NCBI RefSeq assembly: GCF_012273515.2
Contig: NZ_CP050975.2
Location: forward strand, 3,162,001 to 3,226,000
Origin: Streptomyces sp. RPA4-2
GTDB lineage: Bacteria > Actinomycetota > Actinomycetes > Streptomycetales > Streptomycetaceae
Length of the DNA stretch: 64,000 nt
Direction of reading: 5' to 3'
Shown piece by piece: positions 39,274 through 50,443 of the stretch (position 1 is the stretch's first letter; every line of letters begins with the position of its first letter). The notes below the pieces were generated by a model. The model had not been told where the DNA came from and did no database searches. It worked only from the letters and a program-made list of their open reading frames with translations. The translations under genes were made by a program, and so were the position numbers.

Positions 39274-41418
39274 CTACTCGGCCTGCAGCACCAGCAGGGC
39301 CAGGTCGTCCTCCGGAGGCCCGCTGCCGAACTCGTGCACCAGTCGCCGGATCCGCTCCGCGACCAGCTCGGCGCCGAGCCCCGTACAACCCGCGAGGGCC
39401 TGCGCGAGCCCCTCGTCGTCGTCGAACTGGCGCGGCCCGCTGCGGCGCTCCGTCACCCCGTCGGTCACGCACAGCACGGTGTCGCCCGGGTACAGGTCCA
39501 GGGTCTCGGAAACGTAGGTCGCGTCCTCGAAGACGCCGAGCAGCGTCTGCGGCTCGGCCACCTCCCGTACGTCACCGTCGGGGCCCAGGATCAGCGGCAG
39601 CGGGTGTCCGGCCGACGCGAGGGTGCAACGCACGCCCCCGTCGAAGGGCACGAGCTCGCCGTACAGCATGGAGAGGAAGCGGGTCTGCGGGCCCTCGTCG
39701 GGGCCGAGGGAGGACCCGCCCGCGGCCACCAGCGCGCGGGCCGCCGCGTCGGCCGCCTCCGTCGCGTCGTCGAGCAGGAGCTGGTTGAGACGGTCGAGGA
39801 CGTCGGCGACCTGGTAGCCCTCCCGGGCCAGCAGCCGCACCCACGGCCGGGCGAGGCCGATCACGACGGCGGCCTCGGGCCCCTTGCCCTGCACGTCGCC
39901 GAGGACGAAGCACCAGCGCCCGTCACCGGCCGGGAACAGGTCGTAGAAGTCCCCGCTGGGCCCGCCCTTGTCGAGCGGCTCGTAGACGAGGGCGCTGCGC
40001 ACGCCGGGGATCTCGGCGACCGCGCCGGGCAGCAGACCTCGCTGGAGGACCCGGCTGATGGTGGCCTGCCGCGCGTACTGGCGGGCCGCGCCGATGGCGA
40101 GGGCGATCCGGCGGCTGAGGTCCTCGACGAGTCCGGTGATCTCGTCGGGGAAACAGGTCAGTCCGGCCCGCCCGATGACGACGGTCCCGAGCGGCCGCCC
40201 GCCGGCGATCAGCCGGTAGGCCAGCGCCGCCCCGCCCGGTCCGCCCACTCCACCCGGTCCATCCACTCCTTCTGGTCCACCCATCACGCCCGCGCCGGCC
40301 AGCATGTCGCCCGCCCCCAGCGTCTCCCCCGGCCAGGGCACGGGTACGGCACGGGAGCGCACCGAGTCGGGCAGCCGGGGCGGGTCCTTCTCCAGCGCCC
40401 GGCGCAGTTCCTCGATGCGGTTCTCACTGCCGTGCCAGACCCGGGCGAGCCGCGGCCCGAGCGCCAGCCCGAGACCGCCCGCCCGGTCGGTGGCCTCGTC
40501 CTCCAGCCAGACCGCGCACCAGTCGGCGAGCCGGGGCACCAGGAGCTGTCCGGCGAGCGCGGCGACCAGGTCCTCGTCGAGCTGGCCGGCGAGCAGGTCG
40601 GAGGCCTCGGCGAGGAAGGACAGGGCACCGCGGTTGAGCCAGTCGTGGTCACGGGACGGATCACGCCTCGGTTCCGCGGTGGTCGTCCCGCCGTCGAGCG
40701 CCCCGATCCCGCGCTCCCCGGCGTACGCCCCGGTCTCCGCGCCGCTGCCCGTCCCCGCGCCGCCCGTCCCCGCGACGACACCCGGACCCCGGTCGACGCC
40801 CGGTTCCCCTGCCGCGGCCGGGCCGGTGTCGCCCGCCGTCTCGCCCCTCGCCTCGCCCTCCAGTCCGAACCCCGCGCCGAATTCCGCCGCCCCGTCCACG
40901 GGCAACCGCGCCCACACGGTCTTCACGCCGGTGCGATAGGTGATGCCCCAGGCCTCGGAGAGCGTGGAGACGAGCCGTAGCCCGCGCCCGTACTCGGGTG
41001 TGCCGTAAGGGCGTTCGGCCGCGTCCTCGCGCACCGCGCGCGAGGGGTGGTGGTCGGAGACCTCGACGATCACCGCGTCCAGCACACCCGTCCCGCCGTC
41101 GTCGCCTATCTCGAGCCGGCACACCAGCTCCACGTCCGTGCCCGCGTGCACGACCGCGTTGGTGACGAGTTCGCTGACGATCACGACGGCGTCGTCGCGG
41201 AGGCGCTCGCCGACCGTCTCGGCGCCGGGCAGCGCGAGTGCGGCCCAGTCGGCGAGCGCCTCGCGCACCAGCCGACGGGCGGCGCCGGGCGCGAGCGGAG
41301 TGCCCGGCAGCGCCGCGTGCACCACCGTCTCCAGGTCGGCGCGGTGGTGCGCGGGCGCGTCAGGGGCATGCGCCATGGAGTCCCGCCGGGACTCCCGTTG
41401 CGTCGGAATGGCCCCCAC
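39274..41418 (-). CDS. SpoIIE/RsbU-type PP2C phosphatase with N-terminal HATPase and GAF domain
   Basis: 714 residues. N-terminal anti-sigma-type ATPase (N-box VIVSELVTNAVVHAG; G-box EYGRGLRLVSTLSEAWG), an Ala/Gly/Thr-rich linker, a GAF-like domain (about RGALSFLAEASDLLAG to IALAIGAARQYARQ) and the C-terminal PP2C domain with SGDFYDLF, LGDVQGKGPEAA and TDGVTERR. Combining kinase-like and phosphatase modules suggests a partner-switch controlling a sigma factor. GTG start with AGGGAG seven bases upstream. It is divergent from the decayed kinase and the response regulator, which probably formed one signalling locus. Confidence 0.92.
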   Translation of the reverse strand: MGAIPTQRESRRDSMAHAPDAPAHHRADLETVVHAALPGTPLAPGAARRLVREALADWAALALPGAETVGERLRDDAVVIVSELVTNAVVHAGTDVELVCRLEIGDDGGTGVLDAVIVEVSDHHPSRAVREDAAERPYGTPEYGRGLRLVSTLSEAWGITYRTGVKTVWARLPVDGAAEFGAGFGLEGEARGETAGDTGPAAAGEPGVDRGPGVVAGTGGAGTGSGAETGAYAGERGIGALDGGTTTAEPRRDPSRDHDWLNRGALSFLAEASDLLAGQLDEDLVAALAGQLLVPRLADWCAVWLEDEATDRAGGLGLALGPRLARVWHGSENRIEELRRALEKDPPRLPDSVRSRAVPVPWPGETLGAGDMLAGAGVMGGPEGVDGPGGVGGPGGAALAYRLIAGGRPLGTVVIGRAGLTCFPDEITGLVEDLSRRIALAIGAARQYARQATISRVLQRGLLPGAVAEIPGVRSALVYEPLDKGGPSGDFYDLFPAGDGRWCFVLGDVQGKGPEAAVVIGLARPWVRLLAREGYQVADVLDRLNQLLLDDATEAADAAARALVAAGGSSLGPDEGPQTRFLSMLYGELVPFDGGVRCTLASAGHPLPLILGPDGDVREVAEPQTLLGVFEDATYVSETLDLYPGDTVLCVTDGVTERRSGPRQFDDDEGLAQALAGCTGLGAELVAERIRRLVHEFGSGPPEDDLALLVLQAE

Positions 41419-41521
41419 TGTGCAGCTCCCTGAGCAGTTCGGACGATTACGCCTCAGGCGACACGGACAGAGTGACAGACTGGCCCCGCCCATAAGCGCC
41501 GAGTTACCGAAGTGGGCCGCC

Positions 41522-42180
41522 ATGAGTGGGAACAGTGCTACGCGTGTGCTCGAAGACGGACAGAATCGGGCATTCGAAGACGGCCGGGTCCGGGCGCCCG
41601 ATCCGCGTCCGCCGCTCGCCGCGACGACCGCCGCACACGACGGCGACTTCACCGAGGTGCCGGAGGCGGGGTACGGCCCGGTCGCGGAGCCGCGCACCGC
41701 GTTCGACCGGATCACCGGCGGCGACTTCACCCAGCGGGTCGGCCCGCACCACCGGAACCGTCAATTCAGCCGCGAAATGCGCGGGTTGGGCCGCGTCGAG
41801 AACAAGACGGCCGATCAACTGCCGCTCTTCACCGGCGAGGTGCCCCGGGTCGCCCGCGAGGCCGACGCCGGGAGCCGTCCCGGCGGCCGGGCCAAAGTGC
41901 CGGGACTGTAGGCCAGTTGCTGATCGTGGACGACGACATCGACGACGTCTTCGCGCTCACCGCGCGCGCGGTGCCGGGAGACCGCGGGAAGTCCGTCGCC
42001 CGCGGCGCCGACGGCTGCGTACCCGAGCCGGCGGACGTCGATCAGCGGCCGACCGTCGCCCGCGCCCTCCTCGACACGGAGGGCCCGGGCCTCGAAGCGC
42101 GGGACGACAGCGCTCCCGAATCCGTTGTTCCGGGACCGAGTACGACCGGGGAGGCCGCGGTCCCGCCGACGACCGAGTGA
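41522..42180 (+). pseudogene. Remnant of a multi-HAMP hybrid histidine kinase
   Basis: Two fragments in different frames. The first (41522-41911, 129 codons, ATG start) ends DQLPLFTGEVPRVAREADAG...GGRAKVPGL*, which closely resembles the HAMP-repeat linker 'DQLSLFTGEVTRVAREVGTEG' of the ~1,800-residue multi-HAMP/GAF/hybrid kinases common in Streptomyces, as I remember them. The second (about 41908-42180) reads LLIVDDDIDDVFALT directly joined to ARAVPGDRGKSVARGADG, the start and the last third of a receiver domain with the phospho-Asp region missing. HAMP array, GAF, HisKA and HATPase domains are all gone. Alternatively, 41522-41911 could survive as a small protein gene. Confidence 0.7.
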
Positions 42181-42192
42181 GGAACAGTCACC

Positions 42193-42777
42193 ATGAGCGC
42201 TGAGGAAACGACCGACGAGCGCGCCAGCATCCTCCTGGTCGACGACATGGAGGACAACCTGATCGCGCTGGAGGCCGTCCTGGGGTCCCTCAACGAGCCT
42301 TTGGTGCGCGCGCGTTCGGGCGAGGAGGCGATGAAGGCGCTGCTGCGGCAACGCTTCGCCGTAGTCCTCCTGGACATCCGTATGCCCGGCATGGACGGCT
42401 TCGAGACCGCCGCGAACATCAAGCGGCTCGACCAGACCAAGGACGTCCCCATCATCTTCCTGACCGGCACCGACGCCGACGCGGGCTACGCCTTCCGCGG
42501 TTACGCCACCGGCGCCGCGGACTATCTGACGAAGCCGTTCGACCCCTGGGTGCTGCGCGCCAAGGTCACCGTGTTCCTGGACCTGCACCGCAAGAACCAG
42601 CAGCTGGAACGGCTGCTGGCCCAGGAACACGTCCACGCCGCCCGGATCGGCACGCGCCTGGCCGCCCTGGAGAAGCAGTTGGCGACCCAGGACCCCCCGA
42701 ACGTGCCGGACCTGCGCAGGCAGGTGGGAGAACTGCAGCACCTGGTGGCGCGGGTGGCCGGCACCCGCGCACCCTGA
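42193..42777 (+). CDS. Response regulator with C-terminal coiled coil
   Basis: 194 residues. Complete receiver domain: acidic pair in LLVDDMED, phospho-acceptor D61 in VVLLDIRMPGMDG, Thr in FLTGTD, Lys in LTKPFD. It has no DNA-binding or output domain, only a charged helical tail (RKNQQLERLLAQEHVHAARIGTRLAALEKQ) that may form a coiled coil. It follows the kinase remnant by 12 bases; with that kinase lost its donor is unknown. The neighbouring SpoIIE phosphatase could be its partner. Confidence 0.92.
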   Translation: MSAEETTDERASILLVDDMEDNLIALEAVLGSLNEPLVRARSGEEAMKALLRQRFAVVLLDIRMPGMDGFETAANIKRLDQTKDVPIIFLTGTDADAGYAFRGYATGAADYLTKPFDPWVLRAKVTVFLDLHRKNQQLERLLAQEHVHAARIGTRLAALEKQLATQDPPNVPDLRRQVGELQHLVARVAGTRAP

Positions 42778-42937
42778 GGGGCGCCGCGGGTGCCGCCCGC
42801 GCGTCACTCTCCCGTCCGGAGGCTTCGACCCGGATGCGGCCTCACCGGACCCGCGGCCCCGCCAGGACCCGCAGCCTCGCCAGGACCCACTGCCGGGCCG
42901 GCCCGCGGCCGGGCGAGCGGTCCGGCCGCCCCGGGGC

Positions 42938-44851
42938 TCAGGCCTCGCGCGTACCGGCGTACATCTCCTCGATCAGCCCCTTGTACTCCCGCTCCACGAC
43001 CGGCCGCTTGAGCTTCAGGCTCGGCGTGATCTCCCCGTGCTCGACGTCGAGGTCACGCGGCAGCAGGCGGAACTTCTTGATCGTCTGCCAGCGCTGGAGC
43101 CCGCTGTTGAGCTCCTTCACATAGCCCTCGATCAGCTCGACGGTGACCGGGGCGGCCACGACGTCGGCGTACGACCTGCCCTCCAGCCCGTTCTCCTTCG
43201 CCCACTCCAGGATCGACGGCTCGTCGAGGGCGATGAGGGCGGTGCAGAAGTTCCGGTCGGCACCGTGCACGAGGATGTTGGAGACGTAGGGGCAGACCGC
43301 CTTGAACTGGCCCTCGACCTCGGCGGGCGCGATGTACTTGCCGCCGGACGTCTTGATGAGGTCCTTCTTGCGGTCGGTGATGCGGAGGTAGCCGTCGGGG
43401 GACAGCTCGCCGATGTCACCCGTGTGGAACCAGCCGTCCGCCTCCAGGACCTCGGCGGTCTTCTCCGGCAGCCTGTGGTAGCCCTCCATGATGCCGGGGC
43501 CGCGCAGCAGGATCTCGCCGTCGTCCGCGATGCGCACCTCTGTGCCGGGCAGCGGCTTGCCGACCGTGCCGGTGCGGTAGGCCTCGCCGGGGTTCACGAA
43601 GGAGGCGGCGGAGGACTCCGTGAGGCCGTACCCCTCCAGGATGTGGATGCCGGCGCCCGCGAAGAAGTAGCCGATCTCGGGGGCCAGGGCCGCGCTGCCG
43701 GAGACGCAGGCGCGCAGCCGGCCGCCGAAGGCCTCGCGGATCTTGGAGAACACGAGCGCGTCCGCGACCTTGTGCTTGGCCGCGAGCGCGAAGGGCACGG
43801 AGGCGGTGCCGGTGCGGCGGAAGTTGTCCTGACCGGCCTTCGCGTACTCGCGGGAGACCTCGGCGGCCCACTGGAAGATCTTGTACTTGGCGCCGCCGCC
43901 GGCCCGCGCCTTGGCCGCGACCCCGTTGTAGACCTTCTCGAAGATGCGCGGGACGGCCGCCATGTACGTCGGCTGCACCACCGGCAGATTCTCGATGATC
44001 TTGTCCACCCGGCCGTCGACGGCGGTGACGTGCCCGACCTCGATCTGGCCGGAGGTGAGCACCTTGCCGAAGACATGGGCGAGCGGCAGCCAGAGGTACT
44101 GCACGTCGTCGGGACCGAGCAGTCCGGTCGAGGCGATGGCCTTCGCCATGTACGCCCAGTTGTCGTGCGGGAGGCGGACCCCCTTGGGGCGGCCCGTGGT
44201 GCCGGAGGTGTAGATGAGGGTGGCGAGCTGCTCGGCGGTGATCGCGCCGACCCGCTCCTTGATCAGCTCGGGGTTCTTCTCCAGGTACGCGGCGCCACGC
44301 GCCTCCAGCTCGGCCAGGCTCAGGACGTCGTCGCCGGTCTCGACGCCGGCCGGGTCGATGACGACCACATGCGTCAGCTCGGGCAGTTCGGCGCGCTTCT
44401 CCCGCACCTTGGCGAGCTGGGCGGCGTCCTCGGCGATCAGGACCCGGCTGCCCGAGTCGGAGAGGATGAACGCGGACTCCCCGGCGTTCGTCTGGGGGTA
44501 GATCGTCGTCGTGGCCGCGCCCGCGCACATGATGCCGAGGTCGGCGAGGATCCACTCGACCCGCGTGGAGGAGGCGAGCGCGACGCGCTGCTCCGGCAGC
44601 ACACCCAGTTCGATCAGTCCGGCCGAGATGGCGAAGACCCGCTCGGCGGCCTGCGCCCAGCTCAGCGACTTCCACTCGTCCGCGCCCTGACCCGCGGGGG
44701 CACCTGCCCCCTCGGTCGAGGCCGGACGTCCCGCGGCGGCTGGGACGGGGTAGCGGTAGGCCTCGGCGTCCGGCGTGGCCGCCACACGCTCCAGGAAGAG
44801 GGCCGCCACGGACGGCGGACGGTTCTCGATCAGGGTCTGTGTGTCGCTCAC
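42938..44851 (-). CDS. Long-chain fatty acid-CoA ligase (AMP-forming)
   Basis: 637 residues of the adenylate-forming family. The AMP signature is LIYTSGTTGRPKGV; further motifs are GYGLTESSA, the WFHTGDIGEL core and the DRKKDLIKTSGGKYIAP hinge. It activates fatty acids to acyl-CoA. GTG at 44851 is chosen (GGAGG five bases upstream) over the ATG at 44893, which has no ribosome-binding site. A palindrome of TetR-operator type stands 55 bases upstream. Confidence 0.92.
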   Translation of the reverse strand: MSDTQTLIENRPPSVAALFLERVAATPDAEAYRYPVPAAAGRPASTEGAGAPAGQGADEWKSLSWAQAAERVFAISAGLIELGVLPEQRVALASSTRVEWILADLGIMCAGAATTTIYPQTNAGESAFILSDSGSRVLIAEDAAQLAKVREKRAELPELTHVVVIDPAGVETGDDVLSLAELEARGAAYLEKNPELIKERVGAITAEQLATLIYTSGTTGRPKGVRLPHDNWAYMAKAIASTGLLGPDDVQYLWLPLAHVFGKVLTSGQIEVGHVTAVDGRVDKIIENLPVVQPTYMAAVPRIFEKVYNGVAAKARAGGGAKYKIFQWAAEVSREYAKAGQDNFRRTGTASVPFALAAKHKVADALVFSKIREAFGGRLRACVSGSAALAPEIGYFFAGAGIHILEGYGLTESSAASFVNPGEAYRTGTVGKPLPGTEVRIADDGEILLRGPGIMEGYHRLPEKTAEVLEADGWFHTGDIGELSPDGYLRITDRKKDLIKTSGGKYIAPAEVEGQFKAVCPYVSNILVHGADRNFCTALIALDEPSILEWAKENGLEGRSYADVVAAPVTVELIEGYVKELNSGLQRWQTIKKFRLLPRDLDVEHGEITPSLKLKRPVVEREYKGLIEEMYAGTREA

Positions 44852-44905
44852 GACATCCTCCGGGGCCCGCGACAGTGCGGCTGGCTGGCTCATTGCGGCT
44901 GTTGT

Positions 44906-44920
44906 TTAACTCGCGAGTAA
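44906..44920. promoter_or_regulatory. Palindromic operator candidate upstream of acyl-CoA ligase
   Basis: ttaACTCGCGAGTaa: a perfect ten-base palindromic core (44909-44918) flanked by further near-symmetry (gttgtttaac / gtaactaac). Size and site suit a TetR-family fatty-acid regulator. No such regulator gene is adjacent. Confidence 0.5.
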
Positions 44921-45012
44921 CTAACGAGCAGTGATCAGAGTAGAGCGCGTCCGGCCGGTGCGTAAGAGGCGGCGTCCTGTCACTTCCTACAGAGAGCGAC
45001 GGTACGCATGGG

Positions 45013-45048
45013 CGAGGGCCCGCCACGCGTACGCGCAACGGGCCCTCG
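45013..45048 (-). terminator. lepA terminator hairpin
   Basis: A perfect ten-bp stem, cgagggcccg (45013-45022) and cgggccctcg (45039-45048), 30 bases beyond the lepA stop. Confidence 0.75.
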
Positions 45049-45077
45049 AAATCGGCGAATCGGCCTACCTGGGGCGG

Positions 45078-46946
<1,869 letters not shown>

Positions 46947-47035
46947 GCAGGGTCCTGTCTCTTGAGGCGCCTGTCGCCTCGGGTCGGATCGATACGTAGG
47001 CTCCATGGTCCCACGGGTGGGGAGCTGCGACCGGT

Positions 47036-47065
47036 TTGGGCCGGTCGTGCGGCGGCTGGTAGCCT
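47036..47065 (+). promoter_or_regulatory. Candidate rpsT promoter
   Basis: TTGGGC (47036-47041) and TAGCCT (47060-47065) with an 18-base spacer, about 105 bases before the rpsT start. Fits a vegetative-sigma promoter loosely; not verified. Confidence 0.35.
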
Positions 47066-47170
47066 GGGTGGCTGTGTCTCATGCCCTCTCTGCACGAGGC
47101 ACACCCCAAGGAAATCAAACGGCGGGCGAGACGTGCTGTCTCGCGCGCCTGAACCTGTAAAGGCTCATTC

Positions 47171-47437
47171 GTGGCGAACATCAAGTCCCAGATCAAGCGG
47201 ATCAAGACCAACGAGAAGGCCCGGCTGCGCAACAAGGCCGTCAAGTCCTCTCTGAAGACCGCGATCCGCAAGGCCCGCGAGGCTGCTGCCGCGGGTGACG
47301 TCGAGAAGGCCACCGAGTACACGCGCGCCGCGTCGCGCCAGCTCGACAAGGCCGTCTCGAAGGGCGTCATCCACAAGAACCAGGCCGCCAACAAGAAGTC
47401 GGCGCTTGCTTCGAAGGTCGTTGCCCTCAAGGGCTGA
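47171..47437 (+). CDS. rpsT: 30S ribosomal protein S20
   Basis: 88 residues, highly basic: [26 protein letters not shown] at the N-terminus and the helical repeat [16 protein letters not shown] at the C-terminus are typical S20. GTG start. Binds 16S rRNA early in 30S assembly. Confidence 0.97.
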   Translation: MANIKSQIKRIKTNEKARLRNKAVKSSLKTAIRKAREAAAAGDVEKATEYTRAASRQLDKAVSKGVIHKNQAANKKSALASKVVALKG

Positions 47438-47505
47438 GTCCTACTCGACTTGACCGCCGGAAGGGACCCAGCGGGCCCTCTCTTCCGCTCCTGACCGGCA
47501 CCCCC

Positions 47506-47607
47506 GGATCCGTGCGCGACCTGCGTTCGCCACGCGGGCACGGATCCACAGGCTTGAACCGAAGGCCCCGCCCGTCCTCCTTCCCCAGGAGCGCGAGCGG
47601 GGCCTTC
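47506..47607. terminator. Two hairpins after rpsT
   Basis: First ggatccgtgc (47506-47515) with gcacggatcc (47538-47547); second gaaggccccgc (47561-47571) with gcggggccttc (47597-47607). They lie in the 272-bp gap between rpsT and the convergent holA gene and could terminate both. No gene in this gap. Confidence 0.65.
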
Positions 47608-47709
47608 GTTCTGCCCGGTGCCATGTCCGGCGATTCCCGTCGGGGGTTATGGGACAGCCCCTAGGCCGTGTTGTGAAAGTCCCGCCCGCCTCGCGGCGCC
47701 CGGCACGCC

Positions 47710-48696
47710 CTAGCCCCGTCGGGACCGAGCCGCCCGGGCGATGGCCACGACCGCCTTCTCCAGCGCGTACTCGGGGTCGTCCCCACCGCCCTTGACCCCG
47801 GCATCCGCGTCGGCGACCGCCCGCAGCGCGACGGCCACCCCGTCCGGCGTCCATCCCCGCATCTGCTGCCGCACCCGGTCGATCTTCCACGGCGGCATCC
47901 CCAGCTCGCGGGCGAGATCGGCCGGCCGCCCCCCGCGCGCGGAGGACAGCTTCCCGATCGCCCGCACGCCCTGCGCCAGCGCGCTGGTGATCATGACCGG
48001 CGCGACCCCGGTCGACAGGGACCAGCGCAGCGCCTCCAACGCCTCCGCCGCCCGCCCCTCCACGGCCCGATCGGCCACGGTGAAGCTCGACGCCTCGGCC
48101 CGCCCGGTGTAGTACCTGCCGACGACGGCCTCGTCGATCGTCCCCTCGACATCCGCGGTCAGCTGGGACACCGCTGCCGCCAGCTCCCTCAGATCACTCC
48201 CGATGGAGTCGACGAGCGCCTGGCAGGCCTCCGGTGTCGCGGACCTCCCCAGCGCCCTGAACTCACTCCGCACGAACGCCAGCCGGTCCGCCGGCTTCGT
48301 CATCTTGGGGCACGCCACCTCACGGGCCCCCACCTTGCGCGCGGCGTCGAGCAGTCCCTTGCCCTTGGCCGCGCCCGCGTGCAGCAGCACGAGGGTGATC
48401 TCCTCGGCCGGCGCGCCCAGATACGCCTTCACGTCCTTGATGGTGTCGGCCGACAGATCCTGCGCGTTGCGTACGACCACGACCTTGCGCTCGGAGAAGA
48501 GCGACGGGCTCGTCAGCTCGGCGAGCGTGCCGGGCTGCAACTGGTCCGGGGTGAGGTCCCGGACGTCCGTGTCGGCGTCGGCGGCCCTGGCGGCGGCCAC
48601 CACCTCCTGCACGGCACGGTCGAGCAGGAGATCCTCCTGGCCCACGGCGAGCGTGACGGGGGCGAGAGGGTCGTCTTGTGCGGTCTTCTTGGCCAT
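47710..48696 (-). CDS. holA: DNA polymerase III subunit delta
   Basis: 328 residues, the clamp-loader subunit that opens the sliding clamp. N-terminal PVTLAVGQEDLLLDRAVQEVV, then LFSERKVVVVRNAQDL and the C-terminal helical collar (PADLARELGMPPWKIDRVRQQM). ATG at 48696 (MAKK) preferred; 48708 possible. Confidence 0.93.
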   Translation of the reverse strand: MAKKTAQDDPLAPVTLAVGQEDLLLDRAVQEVVAAARAADADTDVRDLTPDQLQPGTLAELTSPSLFSERKVVVVRNAQDLSADTIKDVKAYLGAPAEEITLVLLHAGAAKGKGLLDAARKVGAREVACPKMTKPADRLAFVRSEFRALGRSATPEACQALVDSIGSDLRELAAAVSQLTADVEGTIDEAVVGRYYTGRAEASSFTVADRAVEGRAAEALEALRWSLSTGVAPVMITSALAQGVRAIGKLSSARGGRPADLARELGMPPWKIDRVRQQMRGWTPDGVAVALRAVADADAGVKGGGDDPEYALEKAVVAIARAARSRRG

Positions 48697-49019
48697 TCCC
48701 GAAAGCATCCCACGCGCCACTGACAACCAACGCCGCACGGTACGGCCCGGCCGGCACGGGTGCCCGGACGACACGCGAGGCGTCGCAGGACGGGTGGGGG
48801 GCGTACGACGGGCCGGGGACCGTACGACGGGCCGGGGACCGTACGACGGGCGGGGGCCGTATGGACACGTCCCCGGTCCACGGCATCCGCGCAGCCGACG
48901 CAGCACCTGCACGCCCCGTACGTCCGCACGTCCGCGCGTCCCACGCCCCGCCCCGCTCGGCACCCGGCACCCGGCACCCGGCACCCGGCACCCGGCGGAG
49001 CCTTGCGCGCGGCGGACCT
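48697..49019. repeat. Repeat-bearing intergenic region
   Basis: No gene recognised in 323 bp. It contains three tandem copies of a 19-bp unit (gtacgacgggccggggacc; 48803-48859, third copy altered) and a run of the heptamer ggcaccc repeated five times (about 48959-48993). Confidence 0.85.
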
Positions 49020-49265
49020 CTACGGTTCCTCGCGCCAGCCGTCCCACTCCGCGGCGAACTCGTCCAGCTCCTTCGGATCGAGCCGCTCCTCGGAATCCGT
49101 CAGGACGACCAGCCACTGCGCGTCCTCGGCGTCGTCCTCACCGGCCAGCGCGTCCCGGACGAGCTGTGGTTCCTCCGCGAGGCCGAACCGGTCGCCGACG
49201 GCCTCCGCCGCCTCTTCCGCCGCGTCGCGGTCGGGCAGCACCAACACATGTCTCACGTCACTCAC
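49020..49265 (-). CDS. Small acidic conserved protein
   Basis: 81 residues, strongly acidic, starting SDVRHVLVLPDRDAAEEAAEAVGDRFG and ending EFAAEWDGWREEP. One small alpha/beta fold is likely. No membrane segment or metal site. I do not recognise a family. GTG start without a clear ribosome-binding site. Real-gene status rests on its Streptomyces-like codon pattern and position between holA and the YceI gene. Confidence 0.6.
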   Translation of the reverse strand: MSDVRHVLVLPDRDAAEEAAEAVGDRFGLAEEPQLVRDALAGEDDAEDAQWLVVLTDSEERLDPKELDEFAAEWDGWREEP

Positions 49266-49364
49266 GAGGACATTTTCCGCTACGTCCGGCCGGGCCGACG
49301 CCCGGGTCCGTCATGACGCCGGCCCCGGTCACCGCACCGGTCAGCGCACTCGTCAGCACACCGG

Positions 49365-50246
49365 TCAGCCCTTCTGGACGATCTGCACGTCCAGCTCGAT
49401 CCTGATGCTCGGCCCGACCACCGCGATGCCCCGCGCGAGCATCGTCTGCCAGCTGACGGTGAAGTCGTCGCGGTGCAACTCGGTCGTGGCCCGGCAGGCG
49501 GCCCGCACCTCGTCCTCCATCCCGTTGCCGAGCCCGAGGTACTCCGTGTCGAGCGTGACCGTGCGCGTCACGCCGTGCAGCGACAGCGCCCCGGTCACCG
49601 CCCAGCGGCTGCCGCCCCGGTGCACGAAGCGTTCGCTGTAGAACTCCAGCGCCGGAAAGCGCGCCACGTCCAGGAAGTCCCCCGACCGCAGATGGTCGTC
49701 CCGCATCCTGACGTTGGTGTCGATTGACGCCGCGTCGATCACCACATGCATCGCCGACTGCTCCATGTCCTCGGCGATCCTTATCGCCCCGGCGAACGTG
49801 TTGAACCGCCCGTGGATCCTGGCCAGCCCGATGTGCCGTGCGGTGAAGGCGATCGACGAGTGCATCGGCTCGATGTCCCAGTCGCCCGGCCGCGGCAGGA
49901 CGGGCGGCTGGGCGACCTGCAGCGTCACATCGCCGAGCGAGGCCAGCGTGTTCTCCCCGACGACGGCGTTCGCGCGGTAGGGCGTGTACCCCTCCGCCGA
50001 CACCGCGAGCCGGTACTCGCCGGCCGGCACCGTCGCCACGAACGACCCGTACGGGTCCGTGCCTCCGCCCATCACCTTGCGCCCCATGGCGTCACTGACC
50101 GCGAACTCCGCGTGCGGCACGGGTTCGTTGACCGCATCGAGCACCCGGCAGCTCAGCACTCCGGCGCTGGGCGGCATCCGCACCGCGGCGAGAGGACCCG
50201 TCCGTTGCGCCCGGTCCGTTCGGTTTCGCCACCAGCGGCCGATCAT
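49365..50246 (-). CDS. YceI-family protein with N-terminal carboxypeptidase-regulatory-like domain
   Basis: 293 residues. N-terminal beta-sandwich (VLSCRVLDAVNEPVPHAEFAVSD ... GSFVATVPAGEYRLAVSAEGYTP), then a YceI lipocalin-like domain: WDIEPMHSSIAFTARHIGLARIHGRFN, SIDTNVRMRDDHLRSGDFLDVARFP and VTGALSLHGVTRTVTLD. YceI proteins bind isoprenoid lipids. No signal peptide, so probably cytoplasmic. ATG with GGAG eight bases upstream. Confidence 0.9.
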   Translation of the reverse strand: MIGRWWRNRTDRAQRTGPLAAVRMPPSAGVLSCRVLDAVNEPVPHAEFAVSDAMGRKVMGGGTDPYGSFVATVPAGEYRLAVSAEGYTPYRANAVVGENTLASLGDVTLQVAQPPVLPRPGDWDIEPMHSSIAFTARHIGLARIHGRFNTFAGAIRIAEDMEQSAMHVVIDAASIDTNVRMRDDHLRSGDFLDVARFPALEFYSERFVHRGGSRWAVTGALSLHGVTRTVTLDTEYLGLGNGMEDEVRAACRATTELHRDDFTVSWQTMLARGIAVVGPSIRIELDVQIVQKG

Positions 50247-50443
50247 CTACGACACTCCCGCACCACTTGAAAACATCTGTTGACAATGATGCATTCGATC
50301 ACCAGTGCGGCTTTCGGGGCAACACGGGGGTACATCGCGGGAATCCAGCACATGTGCCGGGACTGCGACCGAGTAACGCCTTTTGACCTACGCGTGCCCC
50401 CGTGTGCCCGCCCCGGCGGTCACCCCCTCCGCCGACGCTCCGG

